From an uncultured Prevotella sp. (lineage in GTDB: Bacteria > Bacteroidota > Bacteroidia > Bacteroidales > Bacteroidaceae): a stretch of 57,809 bases of DNA. Below, piece after piece: positions 41,162-49,003 of this stretch. The stretch spans positions 1-57,809 of the forward strand of contig UQTI01000009.1 of assembly GCA_900543975.1 (NCBI GenBank), given 5' to 3'. The stretch's first letter is position 1. Each line of letters begins with the position of its first letter. The notes beneath the pieces are model-generated. The model ran no database searches and was not told the DNA's origin. It worked only from the letters and a program-made list of their open reading frames with translations. A program made the position numbers and the translations under genes.

Positions 41162-42376
41162 ATGATAAAGCTTATTAACCGCCAAGATTATACGGAGCGC
41201 ATAGCTCCTTTCATCAATAAGAACATCATAAAGGTGTTTACGGGCCAACGTCGTGTCGGAAAAAGCTGCATTTTGCGGCAAATTAAAGAACACATTGAAA
41301 GCTCTGTTCCCAATTCCAACACCATAAGCATTAATAAAGAGCTTGAAGAGTTTGCCTTTATTCTCTCGCATGAGGAGCTTACAGCCTATGTGAAGGCCCA
41401 TTTGAAAGAAGGTCATGCCAACTATTTGTTCATTGATGAGGTGCAAGACATAAAAGGCTTTGAACATTCACTGCGTAGCCTTCAGGCGCAAGATGCTTGT
41501 GATATCTTTATTACGGGTAGCAATGCCACAATGCTGTCGAGTGAGCTCTCGACCTATCTTTCTGGTCGGTATGTCGAGTTTCATATTCACAGTCTCTCCT
41601 ATCGTGAGTTTCTGACGTTTAATCGTCTTTCACCTTCCACTCCAACCCTTCGTAAATATCTAACCTATGGAGGTTTGCCATATCTCAGTAACCTTAACTT
41701 GGAAATCGACATCGTGTTTGAATATCTGCGAAATGTATATTCAACCATACTTCTGAAAGATGTGGTGAAGCGCGAGGGTATACGTAATGTCGATTTTCTT
41801 GAAACGTTGGCTTTGTATACGGCCGACAATGTGGGTAACTTGTTTTCTGCAAATAATATCAGCCGCTATCTTAAGTCGCAACGGGTTAACATATCACCTT
41901 TGCAGGTGATCAACTATCTGCGGGCGCTGCAAAATGCCTATCTCATTAATAAGGTGCGGCGCATTGATGTTAATGGGTTGAAAACGTTTGAGATAGGCGA
42001 TAAATATTATTTTGAAGATTTGGGCTTGCGCAACTGCCATTTTGGCTTTAACATGCAAGGCGATATTCACAAACTGATGGAAAATGCAATTTTCCTACAT
42101 TTGTCGCAGCTGCGTTATGAGGTGTTCACAGGCCAACAGACAGGCGGTCGTGAGATCGATTTTGTGGCACGGATAAATGAAGATGTGGTCTACATACAAT
42201 CGTCTTATCTCATGCATGATGAAGCCACACAAAAGCGTGAGTTTGGCAATTTGCAGGCTATCACCAACAATTATCCGAAATACGTCGTAAGTCTTGACGA
42301 ATGGACAAGCGGCAGCAATGTAGAAGGCATACACCATGTTCATTTAGGAGAGTTTTTACAGATGAAGATGTTATAA
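41162..42376 (+). CDS. AAA_14 / DUF4143 ATPase
   Basis: A 404-residue protein of a common but poorly understood bacterial-archaeal ATPase family. Walker A is GQRRVGKSC (28-36), Walker B is FIDEVQD (90-96), and the sensor-1-like ITGSNATML (117-125) is family-typical. The C-terminal DUF4143 part (about 195-400) has GREIDFVAR (329-337) and YIQ (344-346), a pattern like the PD-(D/E)xK nuclease core, though no nuclease role is shown for the family. Members are often in variable regions. The gene has lower G+C than its neighbours, repeats upstream and a terminator downstream, so it may be acquired. Role unknown. Confidence 0.88.
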   Translation: MIKLINRQDYTERIAPFINKNIIKVFTGQRRVGKSCILRQIKEHIESSVPNSNTISINKELEEFAFILSHEELTAYVKAHLKEGHANYLFIDEVQDIKGFEHSLRSLQAQDACDIFITGSNATMLSSELSTYLSGRYVEFHIHSLSYREFLTFNRLSPSTPTLRKYLTYGGLPYLSNLNLEIDIVFEYLRNVYSTILLKDVVKREGIRNVDFLETLALYTADNVGNLFSANNISRYLKSQRVNISPLQVINYLRALQNAYLINKVRRIDVNGLKTFEIGDKYYFEDLGLRNCHFGFNMQGDIHKLMENAIFLHLSQLRYEVFTGQQTGGREIDFVARINEDVVYIQSSYLMHDEATQKREFGNLQAITNNYPKYVVSLDEWTSGSNVEGIHHVHLGEFLQMKML

Positions 42377-42445
42377 GTGAAGCCAAACTTATTCCAAGCG
42401 CCTTTTTTGTTTCCGCCAAGCGTTCACATGTTTGTTGTGGAAATA

Positions 42446-42490
42446 ACAAAAACGCTACCTGTCAGCCGGGGACTTACGGGTAGCGTTTTG
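42446..42490 (+). terminator. Terminator between the ATPase gene and rubrerythrin (convergent)
   Basis: AAAACGCTACC (42449-42459) pairs with GGTAGCGTTTT (42479-42489); A and T runs on both sides allow use on both strands. Confidence 0.75.
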
Positions 42491-42532
42491 CATTATGCAT
42501 AGAGGTGAGGCTTGATAATTTTGAACACCTAC

Positions 42533-43081
42533 TTAATAGTTTTCAGCCTTGATCTCGAAGTAGCTCTGCGGATGCTGGCATACGGGGCACACCTTGGGAG
42601 CCTTCTTGCCCACCACGATATGTCCGCAGTTGCGGCACTGCCAGATGGTGTCGCCCTCGCGTGAGAACACGATGCCTTCCTCTATGTTCTTCAGCAGACG
42701 GCGGTAGCGCTCCTCGTGGTGCTTCTCAATGGCAGCCACACCGCGCATGGCGGCAGCAATCTCCGGGAAGCCCTCTTCGTCAGCCTCCTGTGCCATGCGG
42801 TCGTACATGTCGGTCCACTCATAGTTCTCGCCCTCGGCAGCCGCCTTTAGGTTCGACATGGTGTCTTTTATTGCGCCACCCTCAAGCAGCTTGAACCACA
42901 TCTTGGCGTGCTCCTTCTCGTTCTGTGCTGTCTCCTCGAAGAGGGCAGCGATTTGCTCATAGCCTTCTTTCTTGGCTTTCGATGCGAAGTATGTATACTT
43001 GTTGCGTGCCTGCGACTCACCGGCAAATGCCTCCATGAGGTTACGCTCGGTCTTTGTTCCTTTCAGTTCTTTCTTTTCCAT
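42533..43081 (-). CDS. Rubrerythrin
   Basis: A 182-residue non-haem diiron peroxidase that protects anaerobes from hydrogen peroxide. The ferritin-like bundle (residues about 5-135) has ExxH motifs at E55-H58 (NEKEHAKMW) and E119-H122 (EKHHEERY), with E22 in FAGESQARNKY. The C-terminal rubredoxin domain binds iron with C149, C152 (CRNCGH) and C165, C168 (CPVCQHP). I start at ATG 43081 (MEKKELKGTKTE); the frame is open 49 codons upstream over the promoter region. It has a promoter at 43199-43206, and the word TAAAGATAATGCA recurs in its leader. Confidence 0.96.
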   Translation of the reverse strand: MEKKELKGTKTERNLMEAFAGESQARNKYTYFASKAKKEGYEQIAALFEETAQNEKEHAKMWFKLLEGGAIKDTMSNLKAAAEGENYEWTDMYDRMAQEADEEGFPEIAAAMRGVAAIEKHHEERYRRLLKNIEEGIVFSREGDTIWQCRNCGHIVVGKKAPKVCPVCQHPQSYFEIKAENY

Positions 43082-43198
43082 AATGTTATGTTTTTTAATT
43101 GTTGTTGTCGTTTTCTTTTCTTCTGTAAAGATAATGCAAACCGAATGCATAGATGCGAGCTTGCTTGCAATCTTTGCTGAGGTGTAGCTTATCTTCTG

Positions 43199-43230
43199 CA
43201 AAGATAATGCATTTATTTCAATTGACAAAA
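43199..43230 (-). promoter_or_regulatory. Promoter of rubrerythrin
   Basis: TATCTTTG on the minus strand (plus 43199-43206) with TTTTGTC at the -33 distance. A weaker copy (plus TAAAGATAATGCA at about 43126) lies in the leader. Confidence 0.6.
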
Positions 43231-43386
43231 TAAAAGTTGTAAAATTTACAAATAATTTTCTTTCTTCCTTATTATCACATTATTAAATAATGATAAATAA
43301 AGCTTCTTGCCGATAAAAACGCCTGTCGCCAGCAAGCATCAATAATAGATAGAAAGTGAGCTTTTATAAGCCTAATGTATTTATTT

Positions 43387-43418
43387 TTTGTCAATTTGCC
43401 GATATTTTTGTAACTTAG
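43387..43418 (+). promoter_or_regulatory. Promoter of NAD kinase
   Basis: TAACTTAG (43411-43418), one base from TAnnTTTG, preceded by TTTTTTGTC near 43384. The leader is about 120 nt. Confidence 0.4.
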
Positions 43419-43522
43419 CACCGCAAAAGCTGTCATTATCTTTCGAGCATACAGACATCCGCTTTGCAGAAACGTCAGTTTTTTCTAAAAACTCACATTT
43501 CAACATCTACACATTATATAAT

Positions 43523-43540
43523 ATGAGCACCAACAGCTAA
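43523..43540 (+). promoter_or_regulatory. Five-codon upstream reading frame created by duplication of the nadK start
   Basis: ATGAGCACCAACAGC occurs twice in tandem (from 43523 and 43542). The first copy is followed by TAA, giving MSTNS-stop one base before the true start. It could load ribosomes and couple re-initiation, or be a harmless slip. Confidence 0.6.
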
Positions 43541-43541
43541 T

Positions 43542-44450
43542 ATGAGCACCAACAGCAAGACCCTACGGTTCGCCATCTTTGGCAACGAATATCAGCCTAA
43601 GAAGTCGACGGCCATTCTCACCATACTCTCATTTCTTGAGCAGCGTGGGGCGGAGATTTACATCGACCGTCCTTTCTACGAATTTCTTCAGCTTGAGCAC
43701 CGCATAGACACAAAGGTTAGTGGGGTGTTCGACGGCAACAACTTCGATGTCGATTACGTCATCTCCATGGGCGGCGACGGCACGTTCCTCAAGGCAGCCA
43801 CCCGTGTGGGACCGAAGCAGACGCCTATCATAGGTATCAACATGGGACGTTTGGGCTTCTTGGCCGATGTCATGCCGTCAGAGGTCATCGAGGCTCTTGA
43901 TGCCGTGTACAAAGGCCATTATGTCATCGACAACCACGCCGCCATAATGGTTCAGACCGAGGGAGAGCTTATCGTAGGTTGTCCTTACGCCCTCAACGAC
44001 ATTGCTGTGCTCAAGCGCGACAACGCCTCGATGATAAGCATACGCACCAGTGTGGATGGCGAATATCTCATCACCTACCAGGCCGACGGACTCATCGTGG
44101 CCACGCCCACAGGTTCCACCGCCTATTCGCTTTCCAACGGTGGTCCCATCATCGTGCCGCAGACAGGCTCGCTCTGTCTCACGCCCGTTGCGCCCCACAG
44201 TCTTAACATCCGCCCCATCGTTATTAGCGACGATTGTGAGGTGACGCTCAACGTAGAGTCGCGCTCCCACAATTTCCTGATCGCCATCGACGGTCGCAGC
44301 GAGACGCTCATCGAGAGCACCTCCGTGACCATTCGCAAGGCTCCTTTCCCCGTGCGCATAGTGAAGCGCAACGGCCACCGCTATTTCGCTTCGCTCCGAG
44401 AGAAGATGATGTGGGGAGTGGACCAGAGAGATTTAAAGGTAAAAAGGTAA
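43542..44450 (+). CDS. nadK: NAD kinase
   Basis: This enzyme phosphorylates NAD to NADP. The 302-residue product has the GGDGT catalytic motif (77-81, VISMGGDGTFL), INMGRLGFLADV (about 98-109), ALNDIAVLK and the conserved region TPTGSTAYSLSNGGP with the substrate-binding residues. The N-terminal RFAIFGNEYQPKK begins the Rossmann-like domain. The last residues (KVKR) are encoded by the start of a GGTAAAAA repeat, so the ancestral protein probably ended a few codons earlier. The start is the second of two tandem copies of ATGAGCACCAACAGC. Confidence 0.96.
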   Translation: MSTNSKTLRFAIFGNEYQPKKSTAILTILSFLEQRGAEIYIDRPFYEFLQLEHRIDTKVSGVFDGNNFDVDYVISMGGDGTFLKAATRVGPKQTPIIGINMGRLGFLADVMPSEVIEALDAVYKGHYVIDNHAAIMVQTEGELIVGCPYALNDIAVLKRDNASMISIRTSVDGEYLITYQADGLIVATPTGSTAYSLSNGGPIIVPQTGSLCLTPVAPHSLNIRPIVISDDCEVTLNVESRSHNFLIAIDGRSETLIESTSVTIRKAPFPVRIVKRNGHRYFASLREKMMWGVDQRDLKVKR

Positions 44451-44451
44451 A

Positions 44452-44710
44452 AAAGTAAAAAGGTAAAAAAAGGCTGACGCCTTGAGAAGGGAAAAGTGAA
44501 AAACGAAAAGTGAAAAATCCTATAGCCCAAGCCATTCACTCCCCTCTCCGACGGGGAGGGGAAAGCCGCGAAGCGGCGCGGGGGTGGGGCTTCCAATATC
44601 CCAAGCTATTCACTCCCCTCTCCTGCGGGGAGGGGTGAGCCACCGTTAGGTGGCGCGGGGGTGGGGCTTTAGGGTGAGCCGCGCTTCGCGCGGCATATCG
44701 GCTTTCTTTA
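44452..44710. repeat. Two full copies and one partial copy of the hairpin-bearing GC-rich repeat
   Basis: After GGTAAAAA and GAAAAGTGAAAAACG units come two copies (from about 44530 and 44600) of CYATTCACTCCCCTCTCC, a GGGGAGGGG arm, a small hairpin and GCGGGGGTGGGGCTT. Hairpins differ: GCCGC-GAA-GCGGC, GCCACC-GTTA-GGTGGC, and in the partial third GCCGCGC-TTC-GCGCGGC. Stems change but pairing is kept. Confidence 0.85.
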
Positions 44711-44712
44711 AT

Positions 44713-46401
44713 ATGCTAAAAAAACTATTCAACATACCATCCACACGCTATTCCGCCACCAATATATTAAGGTGGCTGTTGCGTGCTTGGCGCGGCAACT
44801 ATGTGCAAGCCGTGCTCAACGCCTCCATTGGCCTTTTCGATGTGGGCATCAGTCTGGCACAGGTGTGGGCTGTGAAGCACGCCATCGATGTGGCAGCAGG
44901 CACCGTCCCGGGAAACATCTACTGGGCTGTGGGTATCATGGCAGCCCTCATCCTCGCGTCGTTTGCCGAGAACATCGGTGCGGTGTGGGTGCGTAACATC
45001 CTCGGCATCAAGGCGCAGAACCGCATGCAGCAGCAGATGCTCGACCGGCTGCTGCGCTCAGAGTGGGCAGGGCAGGAGCGCCGCCACTCGGGCGACATCC
45101 TGAACCGTCTTGAGACCGATGTGAGCACGGTTGTCAACTTCCTCACCGAGACCATACCCAGCACCCTGTCCGTCCTTGCCCTCTTCCTTGGTGCATTCGT
45201 CTATCTGTTCAGCATGGATCATGTGTTGGCGCTCATCATCGTAGCCATCATACCCGTGTTCGTGGCGTTCAGCAAGATCTATGTGCGTCGCATGAGACAG
45301 CTCACGCGCGACGTGCGCAACTCTGACAGCGAGGTGCAGAGCGTTCTTCAGGAAACCGTGCAGCACCGCATGCTCATAAAAACCCTTGAGAGCGATGCCA
45401 TGATGGTGGAGCGTCTTGAAAACACGCAGGGGCAGCTGCGCCGCAAGGTTGTGCGCCGCACCGTGTTCTCCCTGTTCTCAAACCTCATCCTCAACTTCGG
45501 CTTCGCCCTTGGCTACCTCGTGGCGTTTCTCTGGGCTGCCGTGCGCATGTCGGCAGGCTCGCTCTCCTTTGGCGGCATGACCGCTTTTTTGCAGTTGGTC
45601 AACAAGATACAGAGTCCGGCGCGTAGCCTGACCAAACTGGTGCCCGCCTTTGTGGGCGTGTTCACCGCTGCCGAGCGACTGATGGAGCTTGAGGAAGACC
45701 CGCTTGAGGAGCAGGGCACGCCTGTGCGCATGGACAGTCCGTGTGGCGTGCGTCTGAGCAACGTGTCCTATGCCTATGGCGACGACGGCCGCAAGGTGCT
45801 CGACAACCTGTCGTTCAATTTCTCTCCCGCCACCTGCACAGCCATCCTCGGCGAGACGGGTGCAGGCAAGACCACCCTCATACGTCTGCTTCTCGCCCTC
45901 TTGCGCCCTCAGCACGGCACCGTGACCCTTTATAACGACCACGAGGAGCGCGCCTTGTCGCCCTTGCTTCGTTGCAACTTCGTTTATGTGCCTCAAGGCA
46001 ACACGCTCATGAGTGGCTCCATTCGCGACAACCTGTTGCTTGGTAACCCCACAGCCACCGATGACGACATGCGCGATGCCTTGCTGAAAAGCTGTGCCAG
46101 CTTCGTGCTTGACCTGCCCCAGGGCCTGGACACGCTGTGCAGCGAGCAGGGCGGCGGACTGAGTGAGGGTCAGGCGCAGCGCATAGCCATTGCCCGTGCG
46201 CTCTTGCGCAACCGTCAGGTCATGCTCTTCGATGAGGCCACCTCTGCCCTTGATCCCGACACCGAGCGCCAGCTCCTTCAGAACATCCTGTCGGACCACA
46301 GCAAGACCGTGATCTTCATAACGCACCGCATGGCTGTCGTCGATTATTGCGACCAGACGCTACACCTGTCGGCTTTGACAAAACAGGAGGTTGAGGAGTA
46401 G
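44713..46401 (+). CDS. ABC exporter, fused permease-ATPase (MsbA type)
   Basis: A 562-residue half-transporter that acts as a dimer. Six hydrophobic helices lie in residues 30-315, with the coupling-helix region RHSGDILNRLETDVSTVVNF (124-143). The ATPase domain follows: Walker A GETGAGKTT (380-388), Q-loop VPQGNTLMSGSI (426-437), signature LSEGQAQR (483-490), Walker B VMLFDEATSALD (503-514) and H-loop FITHRMAV. The signature has E where most have G (LSGGQ), common in this group. Substrate may be lipid, peptide or drug. ATG 44713 is chosen; upstream codons are translated repeat. Confidence 0.93.
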   Translation: MLKKLFNIPSTRYSATNILRWLLRAWRGNYVQAVLNASIGLFDVGISLAQVWAVKHAIDVAAGTVPGNIYWAVGIMAALILASFAENIGAVWVRNILGIKAQNRMQQQMLDRLLRSEWAGQERRHSGDILNRLETDVSTVVNFLTETIPSTLSVLALFLGAFVYLFSMDHVLALIIVAIIPVFVAFSKIYVRRMRQLTRDVRNSDSEVQSVLQETVQHRMLIKTLESDAMMVERLENTQGQLRRKVVRRTVFSLFSNLILNFGFALGYLVAFLWAAVRMSAGSLSFGGMTAFLQLVNKIQSPARSLTKLVPAFVGVFTAAERLMELEEDPLEEQGTPVRMDSPCGVRLSNVSYAYGDDGRKVLDNLSFNFSPATCTAILGETGAGKTTLIRLLLALLRPQHGTVTLYNDHEERALSPLLRCNFVYVPQGNTLMSGSIRDNLLLGNPTATDDDMRDALLKSCASFVLDLPQGLDTLCSEQGGGLSEGQAQRIAIARALLRNRQVMLFDEATSALDPDTERQLLQNILSDHSKTVIFITHRMAVVDYCDQTLHLSALTKQEVEE

Positions 46402-46464
46402 CATAAGGTCGTTGATTGAAAAAATAGAATTCTTTAGTGATTGTTGCTTTTTTTAAATAAATTT

Positions 46465-47199
46465 ATGAGTAATAATATTTTTTATCTAGCATTTTTGTTT
46501 CTTGTGGTTGCAACAAATTTTGTCATAGTTTTCTTTATAAGAAAGTATCCCGAGAAAATCTCTATATTAAAAGTGGAGGGTTCTGAGAATGAAATTATCG
46601 ACAAAACAAAATGGGTTAATTTGTTGTGTCGGATGATGGTCATTGGTAACTTCATAACTTTAATTGGCGGAATAGTTGCTGTTTGCATGGAGAATATTTT
46701 GATGTTTTCATTATTAATATCCTTCCCTGTTCCTGTTGGAATTGTATATGTATATATTAAAAAGAACAGGTCGAATAAAACAAGGGGCAGTAATAAAAAT
46801 GGCTTAATAGTTCCTATCGTTTCTATTTGTGTTATACTTGAATTGTTTGGATTATTGGCTGTTACATGTCATGCTTCTGGAAACTTAGAAGTTGTCACGA
46901 ACAAAGATGAATTGGTTATTAAAGGATTATATGGTACAAACATATCATATAGGAACATTAAAGAAATTGAACTAAAGAGTAATTTGCCAGATATAAAGTC
47001 TCGCTCTAATGGTTTTGCTGCAGGATATACCAGATTAGGAAATTTCATTACTCAAGATGATTCACATATAATGTTGTTTACTCATTCTGATTCTTGTTTT
47101 ATACGAATTGTTACGAAAACAGATGAAATATATTATTTGAGTTGTCAGGAATCTGATGAAACCGTTAAGATTTTTAAGGAAATAAAAAAGCATTTGTAG
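46465..47199 (+). CDS. AT-rich membrane protein, DUF3784-like with a C-terminal PH-like region
   Basis: A 244-residue protein I do not recognise with confidence. Helices are near residues 4-25, 58-78, 80-100 and 115-135. The region around KWVNLLCRMMVIGNFITLIG resembles DUF3784 membrane proteins. The C-terminal half (NKDELVIKGLYGTNISYRNI, LGNFITQ, IRIVTKTDEIYYLSCQ) resembles bacterial PH-like domains with beta strands and a final helix. Codon use is AT-rich, unlike the G+C-rich genes on both sides, which suggests horizontal gain. No operon partner is obvious. Confidence 0.6.
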   Translation: MSNNIFYLAFLFLVVATNFVIVFFIRKYPEKISILKVEGSENEIIDKTKWVNLLCRMMVIGNFITLIGGIVAVCMENILMFSLLISFPVPVGIVYVYIKKNRSNKTRGSNKNGLIVPIVSICVILELFGLLAVTCHASGNLEVVTNKDELVIKGLYGTNISYRNIKEIELKSNLPDIKSRSNGFAAGYTRLGNFITQDDSHIMLFTHSDSCFIRIVTKTDEIYYLSCQESDETVKIFKEIKKHL

Positions 47200-47203
47200 A
47201 ATC

Positions 47204-47316
47204 ATGAAACGTTTGTTTTGTTTTTATTCTATTTTTCATCAATTTGGACAGCAAATGCTCAAGAGGGAACATTGTATGGAAACCTTGATATCCAAGGCAC
47301 AATCCTTCTATTTTAA
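47204..47316 (+). pseudogene. Possible decayed small exported-protein gene
   Basis: ATG at 47204 starts MKRLFCF, but the signal-peptide-like continuation is in another frame (FLFYFSSIWTANAQEGTLYG), ending at a stop near 47314. A single frameshift near 47220 would join a charged start to a signal ending ANA-QE. AT-rich like the previous gene. Weak call. Confidence 0.3.
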
Positions 47317-47545
47317 GGCACATTTTCTCGCCATGGCATAGATCGAGCAAGCTCGTCTATGCTCATTTGGCTTAACGAAAATGTTCCATTTCATGGCACC
47401 TTTTCTCGCCATGGCATAACTCGAGCAAGCTCGGTTCTGCTCATTTGGCTTAACGAAAATGTTCCATTTCATGGCACATTTTCTCGCCATGGCATAGATC
47501 GAGCAAGCTCGTCTATGCTCATCTGGCTTAACGAAAATGTTGTTT
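47316..47545. repeat. 78-bp tandem repeat, nearly three units, each with a hairpin
   Basis: TTTTCTCGCCATGGCATA recurs at 47323, 47401 and 47479. Each unit has an inverted repeat around CGAGCAAGCTCG. Its outer arms are GCATAGA/TCTATGC in units 1 and 3 and GCATAAC/GTTCTGC in unit 2, so the changed bases mostly still pair. Seventy-eight is a multiple of three, so the repeat is open in several frames (26-residue periodic peptides); these are not counted as genes. Confidence 0.9.
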
Positions 47546-47575
47546 TAAAATCTTTTTTCTCACAACCACACAGCA

Positions 47576-48763
47576 TCAACAGCCATAAAAAGCCTTCATG
47601 TAGCCCTTGAGCTTCAGTAGCCAGTAGGCGAGGGTACCGAGGGCAATGAAGCCGCCGACGATGCCCACATAGCTGAGCGAGAGGTTGGTGCAGACGAGAC
47701 CGCCGATGAAAGCTCCCGTGCCGATGCCGAAATTGAAGATGCCGGAGAATATGCTCATCGCCACGGCCGTGCCGTCTTGCGGCGCAAATTTTATGATCTC
47801 GTCCTGCATCGCCACGTTGAACGCCGTGCCTGCAAATCCCCACAGGGCAAGCACCGCAAAGGTCACTTCTATGCTGAAGGCGGCAGGCAACACGAGGAAG
47901 ATACATGCTGCAATGATGGCCAGGAGGATGGTCAGGAACGGGAAGCGGTGGCCGTTGTAGAACTTGGAGAAGGCGAAGCTTCCCACTATGCCCGACGCGC
48001 CAAACGTCATGAGCGATGCGGTGACGAGCGAGTCGCTCATGCCCGTGATCTGCTTCATGAACGGCTCGATGTAGCTGTAGCAGGTATAATAGGACGTGGC
48101 GAAGAAGATGGTGAGGATGAAGATGCCCATCAGCGGCTTGTTCTTGAACAGCACGGGCAGCTTCTTGACAGAGAACTTGCCGCGTGAAGGCACCACGGGC
48201 AAGGTGAGGAACATATAAATAAAGGTGGCGACCGCCACGATGCCTATGGTGAGGAATGTCATGCGCCAGCCCAGCAGCAGACCGATCATGCGGCCTACGG
48301 GCATGCCGAACACCATGGCTATGGATGCTCCCGAGCACACTATGCTGAGGGCTAAGGGGCGGTAGCGTTCGCTCACAATGCGGGCTGCCATGGGCGAGAC
48401 AATGCTCCAGAACACCGAGTGGGCGAACGCCACGCCTATACGCGCTGCAAGGAGCATGTAGAAGCTTGTCGAGACAGACGACATAAACTGGAAAAGGGCG
48501 AACGTGGCGATGAGCATGAGCATCAGTCGGCGCATCTCCATGCGCGATGCCAGGATCATGAGCGGTAGCGACATGGTCATGACCACCCATGCGTAGATGG
48601 AGATGAGCATGCCGGTTTCGGCGGTCGACATGTTGAAGTCGGCTCCTATGTCGGTGAGCAGACCGATGGGTATAAACTCGGAGGTGTTGAACACGAAGGC
48701 GGTGCATGCCAGTCCCACAACGGGAAGCCAGCTGCGGAGAGGCATCTTTTCCGTATTTTCCAT
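47576..48763 (-). CDS. MFS transporter, SotB-like (DHA1) efflux pump
   Basis: A 395-residue inner-membrane protein with 12 hydrophobic helices. FVFNTSEFIPIGLLTDIGAD (about 24-43) is the SotB/YdeA/AraJ start signature, and ASRMEMRRLMLMLIATFALF contains the loop-2 motif of the superfamily. AARIGVAFAHSVFWSIVSPM (about 106-125) corresponds to motif B of the DHA1 group. It likely exports sugars or drugs. ATG 48763 (MENTEKMPLRSW) is chosen over an upstream ATG 13 codons earlier, since homology begins here. The divergent M20 gene shares the promoter region 48882-48942. Confidence 0.9.
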   Translation of the reverse strand: MENTEKMPLRSWLPVVGLACTAFVFNTSEFIPIGLLTDIGADFNMSTAETGMLISIYAWVVMTMSLPLMILASRMEMRRLMLMLIATFALFQFMSSVSTSFYMLLAARIGVAFAHSVFWSIVSPMAARIVSERYRPLALSIVCSGASIAMVFGMPVGRMIGLLLGWRMTFLTIGIVAVATFIYMFLTLPVVPSRGKFSVKKLPVLFKNKPLMGIFILTIFFATSYYTCYSYIEPFMKQITGMSDSLVTASLMTFGASGIVGSFAFSKFYNGHRFPFLTILLAIIAACIFLVLPAAFSIEVTFAVLALWGFAGTAFNVAMQDEIIKFAPQDGTAVAMSIFSGIFNFGIGTGAFIGGLVCTNLSLSYVGIVGGFIALGTLAYWLLKLKGYMKAFYGC

Positions 48764-48881
48764 TTTAGATATTAAAAAAACTGTTTTGTTGAAGTGTTTC
48801 ACAGGGCAGACAGCAACATGGCCTTTAGCCCGTTGTGCTTGGCGTTTGTTGTCTTATGGCGTGCTATCCTTAAATCGTGTG

Positions 48882-48915
48882 CAAAGTTACAACTTTTTCA
48901 GTGGACAGATATACA
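48882..48915 (-). promoter_or_regulatory. Promoter of the SotB-like gene
   Basis: TAACTTTG on the minus strand (plus 48882-48889); the leader is about 115 nt. Confidence 0.55.
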
Positions 48916-48942
48916 ACGACTGAAAAAATAATATTAATTTTG
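48910..48942 (+). promoter_or_regulatory. Promoter of the M20 deacylase gene
   Basis: TAATTTTG (48935-48942). The leader has four tandem ACAGA(C/T)AAA units (48965-48992), an A-rich unstructured stretch before the start. Confidence 0.55.
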
Positions 48943-49003
48943 TAGGAGAATAGAAAAAACAGATAAAACAGACAAAACAGACAAAACAGAAAAATCGAAT
49001 TCT

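Noticed and set aside
41162..42376. AAA/DUF4143 gene as part of a multi-gene defence system
   Set aside because: It stands alone between an OmpA gene and rubrerythrin with no nuclease, methylase or toxin partner; the family is common and its role unknown.
47308..47610. Periodic 26-residue peptides encoded on both strands of the 78-bp repeat
   Set aside because: They arise because the unit is a multiple of three; no start context, no domain, and the DNA shows hairpin rather than protein conservation.
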